The notes under the pieces: model-generated
The model's database searches: none
What the model saw: the letters and a program-made list of their open reading frames with translations, nothing else
What the model was told of the DNA's origin: nothing
Shown: one piece after another, positions 8,576 to 17,486 of the stretch
Position numbering within the stretch: the first letter of the stretch is position 1
Layout: every line of letters begins with the position of its first letter
Position numbers and translations under genes: made by a program
DNA from: DASWJZ01 sp964440525
Lineage (GTDB): Bacteria; Pseudomonadota; Alphaproteobacteria; Rhizobiales; Afifellaceae
Assembly: GCA_964440525.1 (NCBI GenBank)
Contig: CAYTTC010000010.1
Location: 1 to 64,000 of the forward strand
Reading direction: 5' to 3'
DNA: 64,000 nucleotides

Positions 8576-9772
8576 TCAAGGGCGGCGCGAGCTCCGCGCC
8601 ATGCGAAACGCGACGATGAGCGAATACGCAGCGAAGACCGAACCGAGCACCAGCGGCAGCCCGCCGGTCGGCGCCCGCGCCATGGCGTCACCGACCACGA
8701 CCGGGCCGGTCAGCATGCCGAGCGCATAGCAGAAGACGAGGGCGGCGTTGGCGCTTGCGAGGTCGGCTCCGGAAAACCGCGATGCGAGATGGGCAAGCCC
8801 GACCGTGTAGATGCCGGCGGTGGCTCCGCCCCAGACAAACAGAGTGACGACGAGCAGGACGGCAGAGCCAGACGCGAGCCAGGCGAGCACCATGCCGAGG
8901 GCACCGATCAGCCCGCACACAAGCAGCAATTGGTGGCGCTCGATCCGGTCGGCGAGCAGGCCGAGTGGAATTTGGAAGGCCACATTGCCGAGCGTCATCG
9001 CGGAAGCGAGCAGCGGCGCGGTCTCCAGGCTGAAGCCCAGATGCGCGCCCCAAAGCGGCAGGAAAGCAAAGCCGCTGCTCTCACCGACCGCGAAGGCGAA
9101 GACACCGATCGTCGCCGCCGGCACGGCGAAGATGTAGGCGGCGAATCGATGTCTGGCGGCCGCGCTGAACTTGGGTGAGACGCTGCGCGCCGCGAGCGCC
9201 GGCAGGGCGGAAAGGGCCATCAGCGCGGCGCCGATGAGAAACGGCCGGATCGAGTTCGCACCCGCCAGCGCGACGATCGCCGGCCCGATGGCGAAGCCGA
9301 TCGAAAGGACCGTCGCATAGAGACCCATCACGAAGCCGCGGCGACGATCCGGAGTGGCCGTCGCGATCCAATATTCGGAGAGCGTGAAGGCGAGGGCGAT
9401 CGCCGCTCCGTAGAGGAAAATGACGGGGGGCAGCAGGCGGATATCGGAGATGAACCAGACGACGATCATGAGAATTGCGGCCAGCGGGGTGACCGCGGCG
9501 ATCACGTTCGCCGTGCCGAAGCGTTCGGCGATTCGCGAGGCGAACGGCGTCGTGCAAAGCGAGGCGAGCGCGATCACGGCGACCAGAAGCCCAATGGCGC
9601 GCTCGGATACGCCGCGCTCCACCAGCGTCAGCGCAAGCAGCGGCGGCAGCAGACTGACGGCTACGCCAACTGCGACCATCGTTGTGATTGCCGCAACCGC
9701 GCCACGGGTGAGGCCAAGCCGCGGCGGTCGGACTGGCGAGGCGAGGATGTCTTCCCGTTCCCTATCGGTCAC
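8576..9772 (-). CDS. Major facilitator superfamily transporter
   Basis: 398 residues with about 12 membrane helices in two halves. A typical inter-helix basic loop is ASRIAERFG (helix 2-3) and its repeat is LGLLADRIERH in the second half. The start codon overlaps the rnr stop (ATGA at 9769-9772), so the protein is translationally coupled to RNase R. Substrate is unknown. The sequence has the look of a drug/metabolite exporter or YfcJ/YcaD-like MFS protein, but this cannot be decided by eye. rpmG follows 56 bases downstream. Confidence 0.85.
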   Translation of the reverse strand: MTDREREDILASPVRPPRLGLTRGAVAAITTMVAVGVAVSLLPPLLALTLVERGVSERAIGLLVAVIALASLCTTPFASRIAERFGTANVIAAVTPLAAILMIVVWFISDIRLLPPVIFLYGAAIALAFTLSEYWIATATPDRRRGFVMGLYATVLSIGFAIGPAIVALAGANSIRPFLIGAALMALSALPALAARSVSPKFSAAARHRFAAYIFAVPAATIGVFAFAVGESSGFAFLPLWGAHLGFSLETAPLLASAMTLGNVAFQIPLGLLADRIERHQLLLVCGLIGALGMVLAWLASGSAVLLVVTLFVWGGATAGIYTVGLAHLASRFSGADLASANAALVFCYALGMLTGPVVVGDAMARAPTGGLPLVLGSVFAAYSLIVAFRMARSSRRP

Positions 9773-12015
9773 GGACCGCGCTCGGCCGGTCGCCTCTGCC
9801 GCCGCGGCGTGCGGCGAGCGCCGCGTGTCCGGGTCCCGGCGGCTCTGGGCGCGTCCCGCAACAGCTCCAGCCTGAGGCTACCGGCAAAGGGAAGCGCTTC
9901 GACCAGGCGCACATGCGCCGCATCGCCGAGGCGGAAGGTTTCGCCCGTCGTGCGTCCGACCAGACGGTGATGCGCTTCCTGGTATTCGTAGAAATCCTCG
10001 CCGATCGTTGAGATCGGCACAAAACCGTCGGCGCCGCTTTCCATAAGCTCGACGAACAGGCCGGCGCGTGTGACGCCGCGGATGCGGCCCTCGAATTCTG
10101 CGCCGATGCGCTCGGCGAGCCACGAGGCGATCAAGCGGTCGACGGTGTCGCGTTCGGCAGCCATGGCACGGCGCTCGGCAACCGATATCTCACCGGCCAC
10201 GCGATCGAGCCTCTTCTCATCGGCTGCCCTTAGCCCACCGGCGCCGAGGCCGAGAGCGGCGATCAGCGCCCGATGCACGAGGAGATCGGCATAGCGGCGG
10301 ATCGGCGACGTGAAGTGGACGTAGCGCCGAAGGTTGAGGCCGAAATGGCCGATGTTCTCGATCGAATATTCCGCCTGGCTTTGCGAGCGCAACACCACCT
10401 CGTTGACGAGAAGCGCGTTCGGCGTTTCGGCCACGCGGGCGAGAACCCGGTTGAACTGGCTTGGCCTGAGATTGCCGGCCTTCGGAAAGCTCATGTCGAG
10501 CGAGCCGAGGAATTCGCGAAGCGCATCGAGCTTCTCAAAGGCCGGCTCGTCGTGGATGCGGTAGACGATCGGGCTTTTTCTGGACTCCAGCATCTCGGCG
10601 GCGGCGACGTTGGCCTGGATCATGAATTCTTCGATCAGGCGGTGCGCATCAAGGCGCGGTGGCACCACGATGCGGTCGACGGAACCATCGTCGGTCAGGA
10701 TCACCTTGCGCTCCGGGAGATCGATGGCAAGCGGCTCGCGCCGGTCGCGCTCGCGCACCAGGGCCGCATAGGCAGACCAAAGTGGCTTTAGGATCGGTTC
10801 GAGGAGAGGGCCCGTCTTGTCATCGGGCCTCCCATCGATTGCCGCCTGTGCCTGTTCGTAGGAAAGCTTGGCGGCGGAGCGCATCATCACACGATGAAAC
10901 CGGTGCCCGAGCTTCTTGCCTTCGCCGTTGATGCGCATGCGGACTGCGAGGGCAGGGCGGGGCTCGCCTTCGCGGAGCGAACAGAGGTCGTTGGAGATGC
11001 GCTCCGGCAGCATCGGCACGACGCGGCCGGGGAAATAGACCGAGTTGCCGCGCTTTTCGGCCTCGCGGTCGAGGTCTGAGCCTGGCCGTACATAATGGGC
11101 GACGTCGGCGATTGCGACGGTCACGACAAAGCCGCCGGGATTTTCCGGGTCAAGCTCCGCGTGGACGGCGTCGTCATGGTCGCGCGCGTCGGGCGGGTCG
11201 ATGGTGATGAGCGGAAGGTTCCGCCAATCTTCCCGATGCGCCATGTCTGCGGGCTCGGCCGCCTCGGCGGCCTCGAGAACCGCATGCGGAAAAACGTGCG
11301 GGATGCCGTGTTCCTCGAGCGCGATCAGACTGATCGCCTTCTCCGACGAGACGTCGCCGAGCCGCTCGACGACGCGCGCCGCGGGAAGGCCGAAACGGCT
11401 TCGCTTGACGATCTCCACCGAAACCAGATCGCCGTCCTTAGCGCCCTTTGTGGCTTCGGAAGCGACACTCAGTTCCTCGCCGCGGCGGTCGATCGGAACG
11501 ATGCGCGCCTCGCCATCGCGCCGGCGGAATATTCCAAGCGCCGCTTTCGGCTGGCGCTCGAGGAGCTTCATCACGCGCGCGGTGAAACCGCCGGTCTCAG
11601 CATCCGGCGTAAGGCGCGCTAGCACGCGGTCACCGATGCCCGGGGCGCGCGTCTTGCCGCCACGCGCCTTCGGCTCAGGCGCAATTACGATGCGCGGCGC
11701 CGCCCCCTGTTCCTCGTCCCACTCGACAGGTACGCCGATTGCGTCGCCTTGATCGTCAATTCCTTCGACAGCGAGGACGGTGACGGAAGCGAGGTCGCCA
11801 GGCGCATGGATGTGCTTTCTGCGGCCGTCGATCAGGCCGTCCTCGGCCATATCCTTGAGCATGCGCTTCAAGCCGATCCGCTGCGCGCCGGACACGCCAA
11901 AAGCGCGAGCGATCTCGCGCTTCCCGGCCTTGCCTGAGTGCTCGGCGACGAATGCGAGAATCGCCTCGCGGCTCGGGAGCTCTGAGGGGGACTTCTGCTT
12001 AGGCTTGCGCGGCAA
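9769..12015 (-). CDS. rnr: Ribonuclease R
   Basis: 748 residues. RNase R is a processive 3'-5' hydrolytic exoribonuclease that degrades structured RNA and helps in rRNA and tmRNA quality control. Order: an N-terminal winged helix (residues 13-65, REIARAFGVSGAQR), cold-shock-like OB domains (about 75-225), the RNB catalytic domain (about 268-590) with the metal-binding Asp cluster IDPPDARDHDD (272-282), and an S1 domain (about 640-725) ending in an Arg-rich tail. The start lies 6 bases after the topA stop, so topA, rnr and the MFS gene read as one operon. Confidence 0.95.
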   Translation of the reverse strand: MPRKPKQKSPSELPSREAILAFVAEHSGKAGKREIARAFGVSGAQRIGLKRMLKDMAEDGLIDGRRKHIHAPGDLASVTVLAVEGIDDQGDAIGVPVEWDEEQGAAPRIVIAPEPKARGGKTRAPGIGDRVLARLTPDAETGGFTARVMKLLERQPKAALGIFRRRDGEARIVPIDRRGEELSVASEATKGAKDGDLVSVEIVKRSRFGLPAARVVERLGDVSSEKAISLIALEEHGIPHVFPHAVLEAAEAAEPADMAHREDWRNLPLITIDPPDARDHDDAVHAELDPENPGGFVVTVAIADVAHYVRPGSDLDREAEKRGNSVYFPGRVVPMLPERISNDLCSLREGEPRPALAVRMRINGEGKKLGHRFHRVMMRSAAKLSYEQAQAAIDGRPDDKTGPLLEPILKPLWSAYAALVRERDRREPLAIDLPERKVILTDDGSVDRIVVPPRLDAHRLIEEFMIQANVAAAEMLESRKSPIVYRIHDEPAFEKLDALREFLGSLDMSFPKAGNLRPSQFNRVLARVAETPNALLVNEVVLRSQSQAEYSIENIGHFGLNLRRYVHFTSPIRRYADLLVHRALIAALGLGAGGLRAADEKRLDRVAGEISVAERRAMAAERDTVDRLIASWLAERIGAEFEGRIRGVTRAGLFVELMESGADGFVPISTIGEDFYEYQEAHHRLVGRTTGETFRLGDAAHVRLVEALPFAGSLRLELLRDAPRAAGTRTRGARRTPRRQRRPAERGP

Positions 12016-12021
12016 TTGGGC

Positions 12022-14631
12022 TTATTCCGCCGCGGCCTTGGCCTTGGCGCGGCTGCGCGGCTTGCTGGGGGACGATTTTCGCGCCTTCGCAGGCGCCTTG
12101 CCGCTCGGCGCGCGGCCTTCCTTTTCTGCGATGAGCTCGACCGCCTGCTCCAGGGTTACGTCCTCCGGCCTCACGGCCCTCGGCAGCGTGGCGTTCACCT
12201 TGGCGTGGTTCACATAGGGTCCATAGCGCCCCGAGCGGACCGTGACCGGCCCGCCGAGCGTCGGGTGCTCGCCAAGCGCCGTCAGCACGGCCGCCGCGGT
12301 GCGCCCGCGTCCACTCTTCTTCTCCGCCAAGAGGGAGATGGCGCGATTGGCGCCGACCGTGAAGACCTCCTCGACGCTGTCGAGATTGGCGTATTTGCCG
12401 GCGTTCTCGACGAAGGGCCCATAGCGGCCGATGCCTGCGACAATGGGTTTTCCCGTCTCCGGATGGATGCCGATCTCGCGCGGGAGGGAAAGGAGTTTTA
12501 GCGCTGCCTCGAGATCGAGATCCTCGATCACCCAGCTTTTTGGCACGCTCGCGCGCTTCGGCTTTTCACCGCCTTTTTCGCCATCCGGGCCGAGCTGCAC
12601 ATAGGGGCCGAAGCGGCCGGTGCGGAGCGTCACCTGCAGGCCGGTCGCCGGATCCTCGCCGAGCACCGTTCCGTCCGGCGACACCGACGCGGCAGCCGCG
12701 GCTTCCTCGCCGTTCATTCCAAGCTGCCGCGTGTAACGGCACTCGGGGTAGTTCGAGCAGCCGATGAAAGCGCCATAGCGGCCAAGCTTCAGCGAGAGCT
12801 TTCCGGCCTTGCACGATGGGCACTCGCGCGGATCGCCGCCATCCGCGTGCGCCGGGAAGAGATGGTCGGCGAGAAGTAAGTTCAGGGCATCGATGACCTG
12901 CGAGCGGCTGACCTCGCTCGCCTGCGCGACGGTCGCCGCAAAATCGCGCCAGAAATCTCGGAGCACGTCCTTCCAGGAGAGCTCGCCGGCGGAAATACGG
13001 TCGAGCTGTTCTTCGAGATCGGCGGTGAAGTCGAACTCGACGTAGCGGCGGAAAAAATCCTCCAGGAAGGCGGTGACGATCCGCCCCTTGTCCTCGGGCA
13101 CGAGGCGCTTGCGCTCCAGGCGCACATATTCGCGTTTTCGCAGCGTCTCCATCGTCGACGCATAGGTCGACGGTCGGCCGATGCCGAGCTCTTCCATCCT
13201 CTTGATGAGGGAAGCCTCGGTGTAGCGGGGCGGCGGCTCGGTGAAATGCTGGTTCGCTTCGATCTTCTCGCGCTCGACCCGCTCACCCGACGCCATCGCC
13301 GGAAGGCGTCCGCCTTCCTCGTCGTCCTCGTCGTCGCGTCCTTCCTGGTAGAGCGTGAGAAAACCGTCGAAGCGGATGACGGTGCCGGTCGCGCGCAACG
13401 TCGCCCCGCCTTCGGCGCTCTTTGCGTCGATGTCGATGGTGGTGCGCTCCAGCTCGGCGGACGCCATCTGGCTGGCGATCATGCGCTTCCAGACAAGCTC
13501 GTAGAGACGCGCCTGGTCAGTGTCGAGAAAGCGTGTGACGTCGCCGGGCAGACGCGAGAGGTCGGTCGGTCGGATCGCTTCGTGCGCCTCCTGCGCATTC
13601 TTCACCTTCGATTGATAGCGGCGCGGCGAGTCCGGCATGTAGCGCGCGCCGTAATCGCGCTCGATCACGCGCCGAGCGGAGGTCAGCGCTTCCGGCGCGA
13701 TGTCAAAACCGTCGGTGCGCATGTAGGTGATTAGCCCGACGGTGTCGCCGCCGATATCGATGCCCTCATAGAGGCGTTGCGCGACCCGCATCGTATGGCT
13801 GGCGTCGAAGCCGAGCTTGCGCTGCGCTTCTTGTTGCAGCGTGGAGGTGATGAAGGGGGGCGGGGGATTGCGGCGCTGCGGTTTCGATTCGACCGACGTG
13901 ACCGTGAAGACAGAGTTCTCCAGCCGGCGCTTGGCCGCAGCCGCATCGCCTGCTGCGCCGATCGCCAACCGGTCGAGCTTCTTCCCGTCAAGTGCCGTGA
14001 GACGCGCCGAGAAGATATCGTTCCGCAGCGTACGGAGCGTGGCGATAACCGACCAGTATTCCTGCGCCCGAAAGCGCTCGATCTCCGCCTCGCGGTCGCA
14101 GACGAGCCTAAGCGCGACCGATTGTACCCGGCCGGCGGAACGCGCGCCGGGGAGTTTTCGCCAAAGCACCGGCGACAGCGTGAAGCCGACGAGATAGTCG
14201 AGCGCGCGGCGCGCGAGATAGGCGTCGACCAGGGGCTCGTCGATGGCGCGCGGGTGGCTCATCGCCTCCTGCACCGCCTGCCGCGTGACGGCATTGAAGA
14301 CGACGCGCTCGACCGGCTTGTCGCGAAGGACGTTCTTCGCCCTGAGCACCTGAAGCACGTGCCACGAAATCGCCTCGCCTTCGCGATCAGGGTCGGTGGC
14401 AAGGATCACGCGATCGGCACGCTTGACGGCCGAGGCGATGTCGGCGAGGCGCTTGCTCGACTTCGGATCGACCTCCCAATCCATGGCGAAGTCTTCGTCC
14501 GGACGCACCGAGCCATCCTTGGCGGGGAGGTCGCGCACATGCCCGTACGAGGCCAGAACCTCGTAGCCGGGACCGAGATATTTGTTGATCGTCTTCGCCT
14601 TGGCCGGCGATTCGACAATCACGACGTCCAT
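12022..14631 (-). CDS. topA: DNA topoisomerase I (type IA)
   Basis: 869 residues. It relaxes negative supercoils by single-strand passage. The TOPRIM domain (residues 1-115) carries Glu7 in VIVESPAKAK and the acidic triad TDPDREGE (79-86). The active-site Tyr is residue 303 in GLITYMRTD. One four-cysteine zinc finger is visible (CPSCKAGKLS to CSNYPEC), followed by cysteine-less repeats GRFGPYVQLG, GRYGPFVENAG and GRYGPYVNHAK, and a Lys/Ala/Ser-rich C-terminal tail that probably contacts DNA. In related genomes dprA lies just upstream on the same strand, as here before the insertion. Confidence 0.97.
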   Translation of the reverse strand: MDVVIVESPAKAKTINKYLGPGYEVLASYGHVRDLPAKDGSVRPDEDFAMDWEVDPKSSKRLADIASAVKRADRVILATDPDREGEAISWHVLQVLRAKNVLRDKPVERVVFNAVTRQAVQEAMSHPRAIDEPLVDAYLARRALDYLVGFTLSPVLWRKLPGARSAGRVQSVALRLVCDREAEIERFRAQEYWSVIATLRTLRNDIFSARLTALDGKKLDRLAIGAAGDAAAAKRRLENSVFTVTSVESKPQRRNPPPPFITSTLQQEAQRKLGFDASHTMRVAQRLYEGIDIGGDTVGLITYMRTDGFDIAPEALTSARRVIERDYGARYMPDSPRRYQSKVKNAQEAHEAIRPTDLSRLPGDVTRFLDTDQARLYELVWKRMIASQMASAELERTTIDIDAKSAEGGATLRATGTVIRFDGFLTLYQEGRDDEDDEEGGRLPAMASGERVEREKIEANQHFTEPPPRYTEASLIKRMEELGIGRPSTYASTMETLRKREYVRLERKRLVPEDKGRIVTAFLEDFFRRYVEFDFTADLEEQLDRISAGELSWKDVLRDFWRDFAATVAQASEVSRSQVIDALNLLLADHLFPAHADGGDPRECPSCKAGKLSLKLGRYGAFIGCSNYPECRYTRQLGMNGEEAAAAASVSPDGTVLGEDPATGLQVTLRTGRFGPYVQLGPDGEKGGEKPKRASVPKSWVIEDLDLEAALKLLSLPREIGIHPETGKPIVAGIGRYGPFVENAGKYANLDSVEEVFTVGANRAISLLAEKKSGRGRTAAAVLTALGEHPTLGGPVTVRSGRYGPYVNHAKVNATLPRAVRPEDVTLEQAVELIAEKEGRAPSGKAPAKARKSSPSKPRSRAKAKAAAE

Positions 14632-14845
14632 GGAAAACTCCGCCGCATCGCATGCGGCTCAGGGCCGCCGTTCCTCGCGTCAATTGGATGGCATGCCCCT
14701 CGCGGTCAACCCCTGTGTTGACGGGACCCGTTCAGGCTTGTCTCGCCAGCCGCACGGCTTTGCTCAAGAAAGCCTCGCCCGCTGAGGTTGTCTACACCAA
14801 AACTTTCAACTATAGAGCGTGGACGTAGATCGCGACACAATCACC

Positions 14846-15070
14846 ATGAAATCAGGATTCCCCATAGCCAATTCGGCAGTTCAAACCAAGGCTGAAGCGG
14901 CGGAACATATCGCCGTAGAGGCGAGCCGTCTCGCCCGCGTCGCCAATATCAACGAGTTCTCGCTCCTCGCCTATCTTATCGACATGGTGGTGCTGGAAGC
15001 GTGGCGCGAGGCGAGCGAATCCGAATCGGCCGGGGCGGACGATTCCCTTGTGGGCGTTGACGGCGCCTGA
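14846..15070 (+). CDS. Small conserved-looking protein of unknown function
   Basis: 74 residues from the ATG at 14846; an in-frame GTG at 14819 would add 9 residues. The middle is helical and amphipathic (EAAEHIAVEASRLARV, then EFSLLAYLIDMVVLEAWREA) and the tail is acidic. It sits between topA and dprA on the opposite strand. The LLAYLIDM..LEA stretch resembles LLAYLLDMALVEA in a passenger protein of the nearby transposon (16353-16517). No family is known to me. Neither start has a strong ribosome binding site, so the gene is likely but not certain. Confidence 0.5.
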   Translation: MKSGFPIANSAVQTKAEAAEHIAVEASRLARVANINEFSLLAYLIDMVVLEAWREASESESAGADDSLVGVDGA

Positions 15071-15090
15071 GCGAGACGCCGAACCGCCGC

Positions 15091-16143
15091 TCAGCGTAGC
15101 GAGACCCGTTGCCCCGGCTGGCGCTCAATCCGGCCCGCGAGATCGAGCTCCAGCAGAACCACGTGGACGATGCGGGCCGGCAATCCGGTGAAGCGAATGA
15201 TTTCGTCAACTTCGACCGGCGTCGGCCCGAGTGCCTCGAGAATGCGATCGCGCTCGCTTTCAGCCGGTTCGGCCGCCGGTTCGCCGGAAGCAGGCGCGCT
15301 GAAGGTACTCGGCGCTGCCTCGGACGGACGGCCGAGTATGGGTCTTACAGCTTCGACAACGTCACCGACATCGGTCACCATACGCGCGCCTTGCTTGATC
15401 AGGTTGTTGGAACCGGCGGCACGCGGATCGAGTGGCGATCCCGGCACGGCAAAGACTTCACGGTTTTGTTCCAGCGCAAGGCGCGCGGTGATGAGTGAGC
15501 CGGATCGCTCGGCCGCCTCCACGACGATGGTGGCGAGTGCCATTCCTGCGATGATCCGGTTGCGACGCGGAAAATCGCGCGCCCGCGGCTCCCAGCCCAG
15601 ACGCATTTCGCTGACACCGCAGCCGCCGGCTTCGAGAATGCGCTGAAACAGACCCTCGTTCTCTTTGGGATAAACGCTGTCGATGCCACCGGCGAAGACC
15701 GCAACGGTGCCGCCCGACAGGGCGGCTTCATGCGCGGCCGCGTCGATCCCGCGCGCCAGCCCGGAAACGATCACCAACTCGGCATCGCCCAGGCCCTTGG
15801 CAAGGAGCGCCGCCATCTTGCGCCCGGCGACAGAGGCATTCCGTGCTCCGACGATCGCAATTGCAGGTGAGGTCAGGTGCTGCGTGCCGCCACGTATGGC
15901 AATGAGCGGCGGCGGGGCATCGCCATGGCGAAGCCATGGCGGGTAATGCGGCTCGCCAATTCCAACGAAAACCGCGCCGAGCCGGATAGTCGCCGCCATT
16001 TCCTCCTCGGCCTCGGCGTGGCTGGCAATGCGGACGGAGCGTGCGGCGCCACCGCGCCGGGAAAGCTCGGGTAGAGCGTCCAGCGCGGCTTGCGCCGAGC
16101 CGAAATGATTGATGAGGCCGCGAAAAGTGGCTGGCCCCGGCAT
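15091..16143 (-). pseudogene. dprA: DNA-processing protein DprA, 3' part, separated from its 5' end by a transposon
   Basis: DprA loads RecA on incoming single-stranded DNA during natural transformation. This part holds the whole Rossmann-like domain (IVGARNASVAGRKMA, IVSGLARGIDAAAHEAA, FAGGIDSVYPKEN, FPRRNRIIAG, SGSLITA, FAVPG) and a C-terminal winged-helix DML1-like domain. The first 29 codons are at 20551-20636, beyond the 4.4-kb element. Host sequence begins at 16137. The ATG at 16141-16143 belongs to the element's terminal repeat but is in frame (MPGPATFRG), so a 350-residue protein lacking the N-terminal helices could still be made. That ATG is 21 bases after the stop of a passenger gene reading the same way. 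I call it broken, possibly still expressed. Confidence 0.9.
16130..16137. repeat. Target-site duplication, left copy
   Basis: GCTGGCCC occurs here and again at 20551-20558, immediately outside the two terminal inverted repeats. Eight bases is the target duplication length of IS1595-family elements. Removing the element plus one copy rejoins the dprA frame exactly as V-G-P-A-T-F-R. Confidence 0.95.
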
Positions 16144-16163
16144 TCGGGCGCAAATGCACCAAG
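16138..16163. repeat. Left terminal inverted repeat of the transposon
   Basis: 26 bases, the exact reverse complement of 20525-20550. It contains, on the minus strand, an ATG (16143-16141) that falls in the dprA frame. Confidence 0.96.
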
Positions 16164-16164
16164 C

Positions 16165-16356
16165 TCATTTGGCGCGCTTTAGATCGCTAATCCGCCCGTA
16201 AAGATAGCCGCCAAGACCCCCGAGCAGCCCCAAAACAAGGAAGGTCGGCACTGGATACGCGCTGCCTCCGGCGGCGACTCCAGCCCATCCGATCATCAAC
16301 CCGAGGATAACGCCAATCGCCGCGCCGACGATTGCCCAATTGCGGGATCGCTTCAT
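16165..16356 (-). CDS. Passenger gene: small two-helix membrane protein
   Basis: 63 residues. A basic start (MKRSRNW) is followed by a helix rich in Gly and Ala (AIVGAAIGVILGLMIGWAGVA, in two halves) and a second helix (FLVLGLLGGLGGYLYG), then a basic tail RISDLKRAK. Its ATG overlaps the stop of the upstream gene (ATGA, 16353-16356), so the two are translationally coupled. Its stop is 2 bases inside the left terminal repeat, and transcription continues out of the element into dprA. No family is recognised. A glycine-zipper-like pattern is visible in the second helix. Confidence 0.7.
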   Translation of the reverse strand: MKRSRNWAIVGAAIGVILGLMIGWAGVAAGGSAYPVPTFLVLGLLGGLGGYLYGRISDLKRAK

Positions 16357-16517
16357 TTGTAAGCCTCGCGTTGTTGTTCCCGCGCCTCCACAAGCGCCAT
16401 GTCGAGTAGGTAGGCGAGCAACGCCAGCTCCCCGCCGATCATTCCGGCGCGCCCGCTAAGTCGCTCCAAGTCCTTTATCGCCCCGTCCAGAAACGCCTTC
16501 GCGGTGTCGTTTGGCAT
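16353..16517 (-). CDS. Passenger gene: small helical protein
   Basis: 54 residues from the ATG at 16517, chosen because GGGGAGAAG lies about 8 bases upstream. An upstream ATG at 16634 would add an unlikely N-terminus and overlap the divergent gene. The protein is helical (KAFLDGAIKDLERLSGRAGM, then ELALLAYLLDMALVEAREQQ). The LLAYLLDM..VEA stretch resembles the chromosomal small protein at 14846-15070. Function is unknown. It forms a two-gene unit with the membrane protein downstream. Confidence 0.65.
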   Translation of the reverse strand: MPNDTAKAFLDGAIKDLERLSGRAGMIGGELALLAYLLDMALVEAREQQREAYK

Positions 16518-16587
16518 GGCTTGCTTCTCCCCTGTGCCGGGTGTGGACTGCCCGTTGGCAGAAAGCTGCCTGACGAGGGAAGCGATA

Positions 16588-16812
16588 ATGGAAAAAGAGA
16601 TCAGTCGGGTTGAAGCTCGCGCCGACAACGGCACGACCTACACGGTGATTGAGTACCAGAAGATAATAGAAACGCGGCTATTGAGCGGCCAGATGTCACG
16701 CGCGTCTGGAACCAAGCGGTTCGCGCTCTCGAACGGAGGGAGTGTCAACTATCGTGATCCCGAAACGTTTGAGATCGTCCAAACTGGCGAGGTCATTCGG
16801 AAGATCCGATAG
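16588..16812 (+). CDS. Passenger gene: small protein of unknown function
   Basis: 74 residues from the ATG at 16588, which has GAGGGA about 8 bases upstream. It reads as a compact beta-rich protein (VEARADNGTTYTVIEYQK, RFALSNGGSVNYRDPETFEI, GEVIRKIR). Similar short proteins with the NGGSVNY..DPETFEI pattern are, as far as I recall, scattered as hypothetical genes in proteobacteria. It is divergent from the 16353-16517 gene, the two starts being 70 bases apart. Function is unknown. Confidence 0.65.
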   Translation: MEKEISRVEARADNGTTYTVIEYQKIIETRLLSGQMSRASGTKRFALSNGGSVNYRDPETFEIVQTGEVIRKIR

Positions 16813-17089
16813 AGCAATCTTCGTGTAGTGCCGATAGCCGTCATTTTCATGGGCGCCGATGATGACATGCTCAGCGTCTTCTTGATGTATCGTCATCTCT
16901 GATTTTGGAAGTAGTCGCATGACAACAGCCTTTCCTTCGTGTAGGTTCACCACACGATGACGGGTTGTCGTCAATGATTGATCGGAGCGCGGCTGGCAGG
17001 CCGCGCCGATCACCTCTTTCTAACCCTATTCCCTTCGACCTGGAAGTGGCTGATGGACCGCCGCTTGAAAATCTGGCGGACCTTGACGT
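16813..17089. other. Transposon stretch without a confident gene
   Basis: 277 bases between two passenger genes. A minus-strand frame (16696-17013) could encode about 75-105 residues, but it overlaps the better-supported plus-strand gene and has no clear ribosome binding site. No repeat or RNA structure stands out. Confidence 0.5.
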
Positions 17090-17287
17090 TTAGGAGCCAG
17101 CGAGGCTGGCTAGGCCACCTAACGTCGCGGTTACCCCCACGCCAATCAGTATGGTCACCAGCAGCGAATATGTGATTTCCGCGTAGGGTAGGGAGAGGAA
17201 GGACACCATCGTGCCGTCTCTAGGTCGGGCGAGGAAGACCATACCGACTCCGAGGACAATCATTGCCAGCCCTGCCACCAAAAACAT
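17090..17287 (-). CDS. Passenger gene: small two-helix membrane protein
   Basis: 65 residues from the ATG at 17287, which is preceded by GGAGGG at a good distance. Two membrane helices (residues 1-20, MFLVAGLAMIVLGVGMVFLA, and about 36-56, SLLVTILIGVGVTATLGGLA) flank a short loop. The N-terminus lacks a soluble part. It is divergent from the next membrane gene with only 22 bases between starts. No family or motif is recognised. Confidence 0.6.
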   Translation of the reverse strand: MFLVAGLAMIVLGVGMVFLARPRDGTMVSFLSLPYAEITYSLLVTILIGVGVTATLGGLASLAGS

Positions 17288-17309
17288 GCTCGGCCCTCCG
17301 AAAGCTCGA

Positions 17310-17483
17310 ATGACACCACTTAAAGGACGCGACTGGCTGATGATGGTCGCTGTCCTTGGATTTGTCGCCTTCAACTTTTACCTCTGGTCCTCGCCGATTT
17401 CTCAGGGGCAGCTTTCTCTCATTTCCCTGCCGTTGGGAATTGCTGCCTTCGCAGCGTTCCTTTGGCACGTACGACGCGACTAA
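17310..17483 (+). CDS. Passenger gene: small two-helix membrane protein
   Basis: 57 residues, MTPLKGRDWLMMVAVLGFVA at the start. One helix spans about residues 9-27 and a second about 35-53, ending in HVRRD. The ribosome binding site is weak, so I am less sure of this gene than of its divergent neighbour. It ends 3 bases before the convergent passenger gene at 17487. Small paired membrane proteins like these could be immunity-like or holin-like components, but nothing in the sequence proves it. Confidence 0.5.
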   Translation: MTPLKGRDWLMMVAVLGFVAFNFYLWSSPISQGQLSLISLPLGIAAFAAFLWHVRRD

Positions 17484-17486
17484 TTT

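Noticed and set aside
16696..17013. A minus-strand gene of up to 105 residues in the transposon
   Set aside because: It overlaps the plus-strand gene 16588-16812, which has a good ribosome binding site and a more protein-like sequence. The upstream part is possible but unsupported.
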